Numbered from the stretch's first letter, positions 43,337-52,638 are shown. The stretch is 64,000 nt of DNA from Phycisphaerales bacterium (GCA_027019265.1 JALUWX010000032.1:232415-296414), one strand, 5' to 3'. The notes: generated by a model not told the origin, from the letters alone. Made by a program: numbers and translations.

Positions 43337-44860
43337 ATGATCGCACTCACGGCCCAGATCATCCCGATCGCTCGGAACGCTTTCATCGAGAGCATCCGTC
43401 AACCCGTCCTCGTGATCATGCTCCTGGTCGGGGCGCTCCTCCAGGTCATGAACACCTGGATCATCGGGTTCTCGATGGGCCGACGATCCGTCCCCGGCGA
43501 AGTCACAGGGGACAACAAACTCCTCCTCGATGTCTCCCTCGCAACGATCTTCGTCCTCGGGATCATCCTCGCGTCGTTCATCGCGACGAGCGCCATCTCC
43601 CGGGAAATCGAGAACAAAACGATCCTGACCGTGGTCTCCAAGCCCGTCGGCCGGGTCAGTGTCATCCTGGGGAAATACCTCGGGATCGCGAGCGCCATGC
43701 TTGTCGCGACCCTCATCATGATCGCGATGCTCCTCCTCGCGATCCGTCACGGGGTTCAGGAGACGGCCGCCGACGATCCGGACCTCCCTGTGATCCTCTT
43801 CGGGATGGGCGCCGTTCTCGGCGCGATCCTCCTCGGCGGGATCGGGAACTTCTTGTACAACTGGTCCTTCGCGCAGACCAGCACCCTCCTCATGCTCCCC
43901 CTCGTCTGGCTCGCGTACCTCGGGGTGCTGCTCCTCGACGACGAATGGGCGTTTCAACCCATCGGAACCGACTTCAAACCCCAGATCATGCTCGCGAGCG
44001 CTTGTCTCGTGATGGCGCTCCTCGTCATGACCGCGCTGGCGGCCGCCGTCTCCACCCGGGTCGGCCAGGTCATCACGATCCTGATCGGCGCGATCGTGTT
44101 CCTCCTGGGTCTCATGTCCAACCACATGATCGGGAGACACGTTTTCATCAACGAGAGCGTGGCGCAGATCGCCGGGACGTATCACGAATCCGGGCTCAAT
44201 CTCTACGATTTCCAGCGCGACAAGGTGTACGAGCTCGCCGCGAAGCGCAACGGGATGACCCTCGAGGAGTTCTCCGAGCTCGATCCGGCGCTGGATCCGC
44301 GCGGGTACGTCGATATCCGTGAGGTCCTCGCGATGGGGCCCGTCGAGGACCCGCGCTGGAGCGAGGTCACCCTCCGGGAACCCGGATCCGAGCTCGCGAT
44401 CGATCTGCTCGGACCCCCAACCGTCCAGCTCAAGGTCGGGGATTCCTTCTATTACAGCGCCACACCCAACGGGGTCGGGCTCGTCACCCCCAGCTTCAAG
44501 CCCGTTGAGGAGGGATCCATCATCGAAGCGGGGATGCGCGAAGCGCCCGGGCTGGTCATCAAGGAGATTCAGGGCAACGCCCTGATCGTCCAGCAGATCG
44601 GGGAAACCGCGCTCCCCCTCGCGCGTCCCCCACTCCCGCGCGACTACGTCTACCTCAAGCCCACCAAGGTCAACCCGGTCGCGCTGTCGGCCTGGAGTTT
44701 GATCCCCAACATGCAGTCCTTCTGGCTCGTCGATGCGATCACCAAAAACGCACTGATCCCGATGTCCCATGTCGGCCTGGTCTTCGCATACTCCGTGTGC
44801 CAGATCCTGATCTTCCTGGCGCTCGCCGTCGCGCTCTTCCAGGGACGGGACGTCGGCTAA
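43337..44860 (+). CDS. ABC-2-type transporter permease
   Basis: 507 residues. Hydrophobic helices at about 20-40, 62-85, 115-135, 150-180, 190-205, 215-260 and a last one near 475-500. ISREIENKTILTVVSKPVGRVSVILGKYLG splits into the ABC-2 coupling helix motif (EIENKT then KP...GKYLG). A hydrophilic external domain spans about 265-465. No ATPase is encoded beside it; it may share the ATPase of the divergent operon. The similar layout (end helices around a big external insertion) resembles the 35084 permease. Convergent with the glycosyltransferase gene. Confidence 0.82.
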   Translation: MIALTAQIIPIARNAFIESIRQPVLVIMLLVGALLQVMNTWIIGFSMGRRSVPGEVTGDNKLLLDVSLATIFVLGIILASFIATSAISREIENKTILTVVSKPVGRVSVILGKYLGIASAMLVATLIMIAMLLLAIRHGVQETAADDPDLPVILFGMGAVLGAILLGGIGNFLYNWSFAQTSTLLMLPLVWLAYLGVLLLDDEWAFQPIGTDFKPQIMLASACLVMALLVMTALAAAVSTRVGQVITILIGAIVFLLGLMSNHMIGRHVFINESVAQIAGTYHESGLNLYDFQRDKVYELAAKRNGMTLEEFSELDPALDPRGYVDIREVLAMGPVEDPRWSEVTLREPGSELAIDLLGPPTVQLKVGDSFYYSATPNGVGLVTPSFKPVEEGSIIEAGMREAPGLVIKEIQGNALIVQQIGETALPLARPPLPRDYVYLKPTKVNPVALSAWSLIPNMQSFWLVDAITKNALIPMSHVGLVFAYSVCQILIFLALAVALFQGRDVG

Positions 44861-44884
44861 GACCTCTCCGGTGACAGTTCAGGA

Positions 44885-46345
44885 TCAGACCGAGGCGATC
44901 GCCCGCGCGTAGGACTTCACGCACTTCTCAGCAGCGCCGTCCCAGCTCAGCCCACGGAGCTCGAACCGGCCGTGCTCGCGCAGGGTGCTGCTCAGCGGGG
45001 GGTACCTGAGCACGGCGACGATCTTGTTCGCCATCTCGTCGATATCCCAGAAATCCACCTTCAGCGCGTGGGTCAGGACCTCCGCGACCCCGGATTGCTT
45101 GGACACGATCACGGGGGTGTCGTTGCGCATCGCTTCGAGGGGCGCGATCCCGAACGGTTCGGACACGCTTGGCATCACGTAGCAGTCCGCCATCTGGAAC
45201 ACCCGATCGACGTCTCGTCCTCTCAGGAACCCCGTGAAGAGCACCTTGTGACCGATCCCGTGGGCGGCCGCGTCCTCGATCATCCGGACGGCCATGTCCC
45301 CGGACCCGGCGACGACGAACTTCACCTTGTCCTCGACCTCGAGCACGCGCTTCGCGGCGCGGATGAAGTACTCGGGACCCTTCTGCATGGTGATCCGACC
45401 CAGGAAAAGCACGATTTTTTCGTCGTTTTCGATCGCCGCGCCCATCTTCGGCTGCGCCTGGTCCTGTTCCACCCCGTTGTAGACGACATCGATCTTCTCA
45501 TCATCCACGCCGTACCGGGTGTGCACGATCGCTTTGGTCAATCTGGAGACTGCGACAACCCGATCCGCGTTGTGCAGCCCCATCCGCTCGATGTCGTACA
45601 CCCCCTGATTGATGTGCTCACCCGAGCGATCGAACTCCGTCGCGTGGATGTGGCACACGAGTGGTTTCCCGGTCAACGCCCGGACAGCGACCCCGGCGTG
45701 GTAGGTCAACCAATCGTGCGCGTGGATCACGTCGAAATGCTCGTGGATCGCGAGCGCACACGCGAGACGCGCGTAGCGCTGCGCGTCATTGAACAGATCC
45801 CCCGAGTACCCGGAGTTCGCGACACCCAGCTCCCCGAGCGAATCGAGCGCTTCCTGCATCGCGTCGGCGAGCATCGCGGCCGAGGATGATCGGAGATTCG
45901 TGAGCACGGGGTCCTCGTGGGGGTCCTCGTGCACGATTCTTGCCCCGGGATTGGTTTCACTCACGTGACGGACGACGCGTGTGAGGGTGTCGTGCGCATC
46001 AACCCCGGGGTACGAACTCATCGAGATCGCGCGCTCGTGGATGAGTTGGAACTGCTCAAGAGTCCGGACATCGTCCTCGAGGCGCACCACCCGCTCCCCC
46101 CCCACCACCCGGGACTCGGGGACCTCGGAAACCGCGTTCTCACGGAGATGCTCGACCCGACGCGCGAGGACCCGGGGACCGATCAGTCGGACATGGGATT
46201 GGTGCCCCTCGGGAACGGGCTGGGGGAGCACGAAGGTGACATCATGACCCTGCTTCACGAGCGACTTGGTCAAGCCCGCGCAGGCCGTCCCTAGACCTCC
46301 GGCGATGAACGGGGGGAACTCCCAGCCAAGCATGAACACGCGCAT
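44885..46345 (-). CDS. Glycosyltransferase, GT-B fold, starch-synthase-like
   Basis: 486 residues. The N-terminus MLGWEFPPFIAGGLGTACAGL matches the ADP/UDP-sugar binding lead of GT4/GT5 enzymes (the KxGGL loop). FDVIHAHDWLTYHAGVAVR is the second hallmark. The C-terminal half has VLFLGRITMQKGPEYFIRA and the E-x7-E motif EPFGIAPLEAMRNDTPVI. This set is common to bacterial glycogen-synthase-like and trehalose-type GT4 proteins; donor and acceptor cannot be fixed. It is cytoplasmic and stands alone, with a 34-nt gap to the gene upstream. Confidence 0.88.
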   Translation of the reverse strand: MRVFMLGWEFPPFIAGGLGTACAGLTKSLVKQGHDVTFVLPQPVPEGHQSHVRLIGPRVLARRVEHLRENAVSEVPESRVVGGERVVRLEDDVRTLEQFQLIHERAISMSSYPGVDAHDTLTRVVRHVSETNPGARIVHEDPHEDPVLTNLRSSSAAMLADAMQEALDSLGELGVANSGYSGDLFNDAQRYARLACALAIHEHFDVIHAHDWLTYHAGVAVRALTGKPLVCHIHATEFDRSGEHINQGVYDIERMGLHNADRVVAVSRLTKAIVHTRYGVDDEKIDVVYNGVEQDQAQPKMGAAIENDEKIVLFLGRITMQKGPEYFIRAAKRVLEVEDKVKFVVAGSGDMAVRMIEDAAAHGIGHKVLFTGFLRGRDVDRVFQMADCYVMPSVSEPFGIAPLEAMRNDTPVIVSKQSGVAEVLTHALKVDFWDIDEMANKIVAVLRYPPLSSTLREHGRFELRGLSWDGAAEKCVKSYARAIASV

Positions 46346-46379
46346 CGTCGTACCCCATCACGCCCGGCTCGGGCGCAGC

Positions 46380-46847
46380 TCAGTCTTCGTCGTCGGAGGT
46401 ATCCATGTCCCCGAGATTCCGGAAACACTGTTCATAGGCCCGGATCCAGAGCAGACATGCATCGTGGATGTCTTGCCCAGGGTTCGGGACCACGGGCGAA
46501 CGAAACACGAACTCCAAGTCGTCATTCCGGTAGTGCTCGAACTTGACGGGCTGACCCTCCCCGAGCTCGTACCCGAGATCCACAAGCTCGTCCTCGATCA
46601 GCTCGTTGAGCTTGTCCCCGGATTCGACCAACTCGGATTCGATGGATTCGCTGAGCCATCGGTCCTTGGTCGAGAGCTCAACGAGCGGGGGGTTCTGGTC
46701 GAGATACAGTCGATACTGCGCAGGTTCGGCGCTCCCCCAGGCATCGACCTCGACCACAGCCCCTTCCGTCCGGATCGCGCCGAACGTGTTGGATTCCTTG
46801 ATCCCGAGGATGATCGAATCGATCTGGGTCTGTGTGATCGTGCTCAT
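46380..46847 (-). CDS. Small acidic protein of unknown function
   Basis: 155 residues, strongly acidic (ends DMDTSDDED). It opens MSTITQTQIDSIILGIKESN and has no signal peptide or membrane segment. No family was recognised. A GAGAGG site stands before the ATG at 46847. It probably shares a transcript with the glycosyltransferase gene downstream. Real-gene evidence is the ribosome-binding site, tight packing and compositional similarity to the neighbours. Confidence 0.75.
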   Translation of the reverse strand: MSTITQTQIDSIILGIKESNTFGAIRTEGAVVEVDAWGSAEPAQYRLYLDQNPPLVELSTKDRWLSESIESELVESGDKLNELIEDELVDLGYELGEGQPVKFEHYRNDDLEFVFRSPVVPNPGQDIHDACLLWIRAYEQCFRNLGDMDTSDDED

Positions 46848-46950
46848 AAATACCTCTCGCGCGGGTGCAGATAGACCCCGATCCTGCTCGTGGTGCAGAT
46901 TCTAGGACCTGCCGCACAGATCCGCACGACGAACTCGGGGGGAAGAACAC

Positions 46951-46978
46951 TCGACACGCCGACGAACACGCGTATACT
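46951..46978 (+). promoter_or_regulatory. Promoter of tRNA-Leu
   Basis: TCGACA (5/6), 16-nt spacer, TATACT (5/6), ending 28 nt upstream of the mature tRNA. Confidence 0.7.
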
Positions 46979-47006
46979 CTGGACCCGGCCGATCAGGTCG
47001 GACAGA

Positions 47007-47090
47007 GCCCAGATGGCGGAATTGGTAGACGCGCCACCTTGAGGTGGTGGTCCCGGCAACGGGGTGGAGGTTCGAGTCCTCTTCTGGGCA
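47007..47090 (+). tRNA. tRNA-Leu (anticodon GAG)
   Basis: GCCCAGA at 47007 pairs with TCTGGGC at 47083-47089. The anticodon stem CCACC/GGTGG encloses TTGAGGT with anticodon GAG. It has the long variable arm of class II tRNAs (TCCCGGCAACGGGG) and a GGTTCGAGTCC T-arm. 84 nt, no encoded CCA. Confidence 0.97.
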
Positions 47091-47098
47091 TTTCGCAG

Positions 47099-47136
47099 AG
47101 CACGCCGCGGATATCCGCGGCGTGCTTCCTTTTTCG
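47099..47136 (+). terminator. Intrinsic terminator of tRNA-Leu
   Basis: Perfect inverted repeat, AGCACGCCGCGGAT paired with ATCCGCGGCGTGCT, then TCCTTTTTC. The hairpin centre is GATATC. It insulates the che operon. Confidence 0.92.
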
Positions 47137-47212
47137 CTCCACCTTCCCCTGACGGATAAAGACATCCCCCCGATGGTTCGATCTCCAAGCTGACAACTGC
47201 GGAGATCCACCT

Positions 47213-48334
47213 GTGCGCGTACTCATCGTTGACGATTCAGCATTCATGCGCAAGATGATCAAGCAGATCATCGAAGCGCGAAAAGAGTTCGAGGTTGTGG
47301 GGATCGCTCGTGACGGTGTTGAAGCCGTCGAGCAAGCGAAGAAACTCAAGCCCGACCTCATCACCCTCGACATCGAGATGCCCAACAAGAACGGGCTCGA
47401 CGCGCTCCGTGAGATCAAGCTCACCTGCCGTGAACACCCCCCGGCGGTCCTGATGTGCTCCTCGCTCACCGAGCAGGGAAGCGCCGAGACGTTCAAGGCC
47501 ATGCGAATCGGTGCGGCCGACGTCATCGCGAAGGATCCCAAAAAGGTCGGCGCGGGGGACGAGGACTTCAAACGCGAACTCGTCGAGAAGCTCCTCGCGA
47601 TCGGCGGGCATCGCTCGCACCTGAAGAAGCTCGAAACCCAGCCCAGTGCCGCCGCCGCGAACAAAGCGCCCGCGCACACAGCGACCGATCCCAAGGATCT
47701 CGATCTCGGAACCGCGTTCGACGTGGTCGTCATCGGATCCTCGACCGGGGGCCCCCCCGTGCTCGAAGAGATCTTCATGGCGCTCCCGGCGACACTCCCG
47801 GTCCCGATCCTCGTTGCGCAGCACATGCCCGCGCTTTTCACGGCATCGCTGTCCACGAGACTCAACCAGAACTGCGCCTGCGACGTGGTCATGATGACCC
47901 ATGGGATGGAAGCCCGGAAGTCCGTCATGCTCGCTCAAGGCGGGAAACACCTCAAACTGACCAAGATCCGCACGGGGCACGTGATCGGACGCGCTGTCGA
48001 TGAGGTCCCAGGCGCAATCTACAAACCCAGCGTCGATGTCCTCTTTCAGAGCGCGGCGGAGATCTACGGCGGACGCGTGCTCGCGATCCAACTCACCGGG
48101 ATGGGCGAAGACGGCGCAAAGGGCGCGGGCGCGATCAAACGCGCCGGGGGCACCATCATTTGCCAGAACGAACGCTCCTGTGTGGTTTACGGGATGCCCA
48201 AAGCCGTCGTCGATGCAGGGCACGCCGACGCGCTCCTCGACATCAAGCAAATCGCACGAACCCTGAGCGACACACTCCGACGGATAACCAGTTCGGGGGA
48301 TGAACACGGCCGGAGTGAGCGGCTTTCGGCCTAA
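47213..48334 (+). CDS. cheB: Chemotaxis protein-glutamate methylesterase CheB
   Basis: Demethylates and deamidates receptors after phosphorylation by CheA. 373 residues from GTG 47213, with GGAG before it. The receiver domain has D7/D8 and phospho-acceptor D53 in LITLDIEMPNKNG. A linker (about 130-165) leads to the methylesterase: GSSTGGPPVLEEIF (Ser near 176), ILVAQHMPALFT (His near 204) and LTGMGEDGAKGAG (Asp near 300). First gene of the che operon; 91 nt of structured RNA lie between it and cheW. No receptor gene is nearby, so its substrates are elsewhere in the genome. Confidence 0.96.
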   Translation: MRVLIVDDSAFMRKMIKQIIEARKEFEVVGIARDGVEAVEQAKKLKPDLITLDIEMPNKNGLDALREIKLTCREHPPAVLMCSSLTEQGSAETFKAMRIGAADVIAKDPKKVGAGDEDFKRELVEKLLAIGGHRSHLKKLETQPSAAAANKAPAHTATDPKDLDLGTAFDVVVIGSSTGGPPVLEEIFMALPATLPVPILVAQHMPALFTASLSTRLNQNCACDVVMMTHGMEARKSVMLAQGGKHLKLTKIRTGHVIGRAVDEVPGAIYKPSVDVLFQSAAEIYGGRVLAIQLTGMGEDGAKGAGAIKRAGGTIICQNERSCVVYGMPKAVVDAGHADALLDIKQIARTLSDTLRRITSSGDEHGRSERLSA

Positions 48335-48341
48335 TCAGATC

Positions 48342-48383
48342 CGGTTTCACGCTCCCGACTGAGGTCGGGGGCTCAGGAAACCG
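48342..48383 (+). other. Nested hairpin between cheB and cheW
   Basis: Outer arms CGGTTTC/GAAACCG (48342-48348 with 48377-48383) enclose CCCGAC-TGAG-GTCGGG (48354-48369). No U-tract follows, so this is more likely a processing or stability element than a terminator. Confidence 0.5.
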
Positions 48384-48425
48384 AAGACAAAGCACTGACC
48401 AACTTCCTTTCCAAGGAGATCCGCG

Positions 48426-48947
48426 ATGAGCGAACATGATTCGGGTAACAACGAGCAGAACGCAGGAGAGCCCAGCAACGCTGACCAGCTCCGTCTTGTG
48501 AGCTTCAACGTCGGTGCTGAGCGATTCGCCGTTGATATCCTGCGCGTTCAAGAGATCAACCGGATGATGGAACTCACGCGCGTCCCCCAGAGCCCCCAGG
48601 GTGTGAAGGGTGTGATCAATCTCCGCGGGAAGATTGTCCCGGTCCTGGACCTCCGGAACTGCTTCAACATGGAGGAAACCGAGCACTCGGACGAATCCCG
48701 GATCATCGTGGTCGAAGTCCGGGGCGCAACCCTCGGGTTCATCGTCGATGCGGTCCACGAGGTCCTGCGCCTCGACCCCGGGATGGTCGAGCCCGCGCCC
48801 TCCGTCATGAGCAACGCCGACGCCGGATATATCCAAGGAGTCGCGAAGGTCGATGACACCCTCGTGATCCTCCTCGACCTCGATCGTCTGGTCGGTGCCG
48901 ACCACCTCGAACTGATTTCCAACATGGACGTCCCAGCCGCGGCCTAA
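48426..48947 (+). CDS. cheW: Chemotaxis coupling protein CheW
   Basis: Links receptors to CheA in signalling arrays. 173 residues. LRLVSFNVGAERFAVDILRVQE opens the CheW fold, followed by RVPQSPQGVKGVINLRGKIV, the most conserved part, and VPVLDLRNCF; a final ILLDLDRLV is typical. About 20 low-complexity residues precede it. AAGGAG stands before the ATG. It is 33 nt upstream of cheR. Confidence 0.96.
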   Translation: MSEHDSGNNEQNAGEPSNADQLRLVSFNVGAERFAVDILRVQEINRMMELTRVPQSPQGVKGVINLRGKIVPVLDLRNCFNMEETEHSDESRIIVVEVRGATLGFIVDAVHEVLRLDPGMVEPAPSVMSNADAGYIQGVAKVDDTLVILLDLDRLVGADHLELISNMDVPAAA

Positions 48948-48979
48948 TCCGTTCCAGCCACGAAGAAAGGCGTTCACAC

Positions 48980-49855
48980 ATGTCGATCGCACAAAAAATC
49001 CATCTGAGCGAGCCGCAGTTCAACCGGCTCTCCAAAGTCATCTACGACCGTTCCGGGATCCACTTCCCCGAAGCGAAGAAGTACATCCTCGAATCGCGCC
49101 TGAGCCATCGCTTGGGCGAACTGGAGATGGAAGACTTCGATCAGTACATCAACTACCTCACCATGGGACCGTACCAGATGGACGAGTTCCAGGAGATGTT
49201 CAACCGGATCACGATCAACGAGACCAGCTTCTTCCGCAACGACGCCCAGCTCGGGGTGTTTGAGCGTCGGATCCTTCCCGAGATCATGGAACGGCGCACC
49301 AACAAGCGCCTCCGGATCTGGTCGGCGGCCTGCTCGTCCGGCGAAGAGCCCTTCACGATCGCGATGCTCCTGCATCGCACCCTGGGTGTCCGTCTCCCCG
49401 ATTGGCACATCGAGATCCTCGGGACCGACATCTCCGAGAAAGCCCTGAATGTCGCGCACGACGGGCTCTACTCCCAGTACGCGATGCGCCAAACCCCCCA
49501 GCTCATCAAGGACCGGTACTTCAAGGACGAAGGACGGAACTTCCGTCTGAGCGACGAGATCCGCACGATGGTGAGCTTCGAGCGACACAACCTCAAGGAC
49601 CGTCTCGCCGCCAAGCGCCACGGGACCTGGGACATCATCTTCTGTCGGAACGTGCTGATCTACTTCGACGACCCCATGAAGGAAGGGGTCCTCAAGATGT
49701 TCCACGACCAGCTCGCCGAGGACGGGACGCTCTTCATCGGTCACTCCGAACGTATCAAAGACCTCAACCACGGGTTCGAGGCCCTCCCGATCCCCGAGGG
49801 GTTCTGTCACCAGAAGCAGGACTACATCGCTTCGCAGCAAGGAGCCGCGGCATGA
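48980..49855 (+). CDS. cheR: Chemotaxis protein methyltransferase CheR
   Basis: Methylates receptor glutamates with S-adenosylmethionine. 291 residues. N-terminal helical domain (FNRLSKVIYDRSGIHFPEAK), then the SAM-binding core: ETSFFRNDAQLGVFERRILP, RIWSAACSSGEEPFTIAMLL, ILGTDISEKALNVA and IIFCRNVLIYFDDPM. The C-terminal GHSERI is usual. The stop codon overlaps the cheA start in ATGA, so they are translationally coupled. Confidence 0.96.
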   Translation: MSIAQKIHLSEPQFNRLSKVIYDRSGIHFPEAKKYILESRLSHRLGELEMEDFDQYINYLTMGPYQMDEFQEMFNRITINETSFFRNDAQLGVFERRILPEIMERRTNKRLRIWSAACSSGEEPFTIAMLLHRTLGVRLPDWHIEILGTDISEKALNVAHDGLYSQYAMRQTPQLIKDRYFKDEGRNFRLSDEIRTMVSFERHNLKDRLAAKRHGTWDIIFCRNVLIYFDDPMKEGVLKMFHDQLAEDGTLFIGHSERIKDLNHGFEALPIPEGFCHQKQDYIASQQGAAA

Positions 49856-52122
49856 GTGGTTTCGATCCCGAGATCATGCAGGACTTCATCACGGAGTCAG
49901 GCGAGCTGCTCGAGCAGGTCGAAGCTGATCTCGTGGAGCTCGAGTCCCGCCCCGAGGACCTGGATCTTCTGAACCAGATCTTCCGCGCTCTCCACACGAT
50001 CAAGGGGAGCGCCTCGTTCCTCGCGCTCACCGAGCTCGTCGAGATCGCCCACGCCGGCGAGAGCGCCCTGAACGCCGCACGGAATCAGCAGATCGTCGTC
50101 GGATCCGGCGAGATGGACCTCCTCCTCGCCGCGATCGACATCATCAAGGTGCAGTTCGATGAGATCGTTGAAGGCACCGGCGCGCTGAGCAAAGCCGACC
50201 AAGCCCTCATCGATCAGCTCACGAAGATCGGGAACGGGGAAGCCGTCGGCGGATCCTCCGCTCCGGCGGACGTTCCCGGGACCGAAGAAAGCGAAACCCC
50301 GGCTCGGGTCTACAACGACGAACGCACAGTCGAACCGCTCGATCTCGATCCGTCGAAGCTCGATCTGATCGATCCGCTGACGGCCGATGTCGAGGAATCG
50401 ATCCAGTCGATCCAGGACAAACTCCAAGGGGTGCGCGATGCGCAGACCCGTGAGTCTTCCGTCAACAACCTCATCGAGGAAATCGAGGAACTCGACAAGA
50501 CCGTGGACTTCTTCGGGATCGAAGCAACGTCCGCGCTCGTTGCGATCCTCAAGAAGGGTGTTGAGGCCCTCAAAGATGCCAGCGACGAGACCCTGATCCA
50601 GCTCACCCCTCGTCTCGAGGGTGTCGCGACCCTGATCGAAGTCCACAACGCCGCGCTCCGTGACAAGGAAGTCGTGTCGTGGGACACCACAACCCTCTTC
50701 GCGCACATCACGACCCTCACCGAATCGGGAACACTCGACACACACCAGCTCGAGGACGACTCGACCGGGGTCGAAGCGCTCCAGATCGACGGCATCCCCT
50801 TCGGCGTTGAACCCGATGAAGCAGGCGAGGCCGTCGCGACCTCGTCCGCGCCCGCGCAGGGACAGGACCAGAACGTTCAGAAGTCCGGGGCCGCGAAAAG
50901 CCAGATCGAGCAGACGATCCGTGTCGATATCGAACGACTCGAAACCCTCATGAACCTGGTCGGTGAGCTCGTGCTCCAGAAAAACCGGGTCCTCGGGATG
51001 GCCGAGGAGTTCGGGAAGATGAACCAGGTCGAATCCACGCTCGCCGAGCAGATGGAGTTCACCGCGGGGACACTGGACCGGGTCACCGGGGATATCCAGA
51101 TGGCCGTCATGCGCACGCGCATGCAGCCCCTGAACAAGCTCTTCGGGAAGTACCCCCGCTTGATCCGCGACCTTGCCTCGAAGACGGGGAAGGAAATGAA
51201 CCTGGTCATCGAGGGCGGCGACACCGAAGTCGATAAGTCCGTCATCGAAGAACTGGGCGATCCCCTCGTGCACCTTCTCCGGAACTCCGGGGACCACGGG
51301 ATCGAAACCCCCGACGTGCGCGAAGCGAACGGCAAGCCCCGCGCCGGGACCATCACGCTCCAAGCGGGTCACGAGGGCTCCCACGTCTGTGTCCGGGTCA
51401 TCGACGACGGGCGCGGACTGTCGCGCGACAAGATCGGCGCGAAAGCCGTCGAACGAGGGCTCGTGAGCGAAGAACAGCTCGAGCACCTGAGCGATGAAGA
51501 GGTCTTCCGATTCATCCTCCAGGCCGGGTTCTCGACGGCGGAAGTCGTCTCGGACATCTCCGGGCGCGGTGTCGGGATGGACGTCGTCCGGACCAACATC
51601 GAATCCAAGCTCAAGGGCTCATTGACCATCGAGTCCACGGAGGGGAAAGGCACGGTCCTCACGATCACCATCCCCCTGACCCTCGCGATCATGCCGGCGA
51701 TGATGGTGTCCACGGCCGACGAGATCTACGCGATCGCGCTGAGCAATATCCTTGAGATCGTGCGTCCCGAGCCGGGCGAGATCTCGAGTGTCGATGGCTA
51801 CCCCGTCATCCATCTGCGTGGCGCGGTCCTCCCGATCATCAGCGCCCAGGAAGTCCTGGGTGTGAAGAACACACGTCACGGTGATGAAGATTTCATCGTC
51901 GTCATCTCCCACGCCGGGAAGAACATCGGACTCCGTGTCTCGCGCGTCATCGGACAGCAAGAGATCGTCATGAAGCCCCTCGACGGGGTCGAGCGTGACG
52001 GCCCGGTCTCGGGCGCGACCATCCTGAACGACGGCGGTGTGGGTCTGATTATCGACATCGCCCGTCTCATCTCGATCACATCCAAGCAAGCCCGCGCCGT
52101 TCAAGCGGCCGGCGCGTCCTGA
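49852..52122 (+). CDS. cheA: Chemotaxis histidine kinase CheA
   Basis: 756 residues from ATG 49852, which overlaps the cheR stop. HPt domain 1 with phospho-acceptor H48 (IFRALHTIKGSASF). A second helical bundle at about 165-290 looks like a HPt without its His. The dimerisation and ATPase parts follow: RVDIERLETLMNLVGELVLQ, N-box HLLRNSGDHGIE (about 471-482; the usual Ile after NS is Gly), DDGRGLSRDKI, and GRGVGMDVVRTNI near 571. The C-terminal CheW-like domain covers about 620-740. The longer frame beginning at 49402 is the cheR region read out of phase. Confidence 0.95.
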   Translation: MSGFDPEIMQDFITESGELLEQVEADLVELESRPEDLDLLNQIFRALHTIKGSASFLALTELVEIAHAGESALNAARNQQIVVGSGEMDLLLAAIDIIKVQFDEIVEGTGALSKADQALIDQLTKIGNGEAVGGSSAPADVPGTEESETPARVYNDERTVEPLDLDPSKLDLIDPLTADVEESIQSIQDKLQGVRDAQTRESSVNNLIEEIEELDKTVDFFGIEATSALVAILKKGVEALKDASDETLIQLTPRLEGVATLIEVHNAALRDKEVVSWDTTTLFAHITTLTESGTLDTHQLEDDSTGVEALQIDGIPFGVEPDEAGEAVATSSAPAQGQDQNVQKSGAAKSQIEQTIRVDIERLETLMNLVGELVLQKNRVLGMAEEFGKMNQVESTLAEQMEFTAGTLDRVTGDIQMAVMRTRMQPLNKLFGKYPRLIRDLASKTGKEMNLVIEGGDTEVDKSVIEELGDPLVHLLRNSGDHGIETPDVREANGKPRAGTITLQAGHEGSHVCVRVIDDGRGLSRDKIGAKAVERGLVSEEQLEHLSDEEVFRFILQAGFSTAEVVSDISGRGVGMDVVRTNIESKLKGSLTIESTEGKGTVLTITIPLTLAIMPAMMVSTADEIYAIALSNILEIVRPEPGEISSVDGYPVIHLRGAVLPIISAQEVLGVKNTRHGDEDFIVVISHAGKNIGLRVSRVIGQQEIVMKPLDGVERDGPVSGATILNDGGVGLIIDIARLISITSKQARAVQAAGAS

Positions 52123-52143
52123 TCTCAACGGAGAGCATTTATC

Positions 52144-52638
52144 ATGGACCAGTCATTCATCACCCCGTTCATCCACTCGATCCAGAACGTATTCACAACC
52201 ATGCTCCAACTCCCCGTGGAGATCGGTGAGCCCAGTCTGAAGCGTGAGCGCAAAGCGACCCACGACGTCTCCGGGATCATCGGTGTCTCCGGTGGAATGC
52301 AGGGGACCATCGTCCTCTCCATGCCCGAGGAGGCCGCGAGCCGGATCGTGACCCTGTTCACCGGGATGGAGATCGACTCGGATTCTCCGGACTTCGCCGA
52401 TGCTGTCGGTGAACTCGTGAACATGATCTCGGGCAACGCGAAAGCGGAGTACCAGCGCAAGGACGTTTCGATCTCGTGCCCCTCCGTCGTCCTCGGCGCC
52501 GAGCACATCATCGCGACCCCGTCCGGGACCCCCTGTGTCAAGATCCCGTGCAACACGGACTGCGGAGAGGTCGTGATGGAAGTCGCGCTCCGTGAAGTTC
52601 CTGCCGAGAGTGAAAACCCCTCCACCGCCGCCGCGTAA
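52144..52638 (+). CDS. cheX: CheX-type phospho-CheY phosphatase
   Basis: 164 residues. It has the CheX/CheC fold with catalytic ExxN: E90 and N93 in DAVGELVNMISGNAK. VSGIIGVSGGMQGTIVLSM is the beta-hairpin lead. CheX dephosphorylates CheY-P to end the signal. It stands directly before cheY, as expected. A GGAGAG site precedes the ATG. The family includes short CheX-like proteins that are not chemotaxis-linked, but the operon supports this role. Confidence 0.9.
   Translation: MDQSFITPFIHSIQNVFTTMLQLPVEIGEPSLKRERKATHDVSGIIGVSGGMQGTIVLSMPEEAASRIVTLFTGMEIDSDSPDFADAVGELVNMISGNAKAEYQRKDVSISCPSVVLGAEHIIATPSGTPCVKIPCNTDCGEVVMEVALREVPAESENPSTAAA

Noticed and set aside
49402..49851. N-terminal extension of cheA by 150 residues
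   Set aside because: That stretch is cheR in another frame; the ATGA overlap at 49852 and a normal HPt N-terminus mark the true start.
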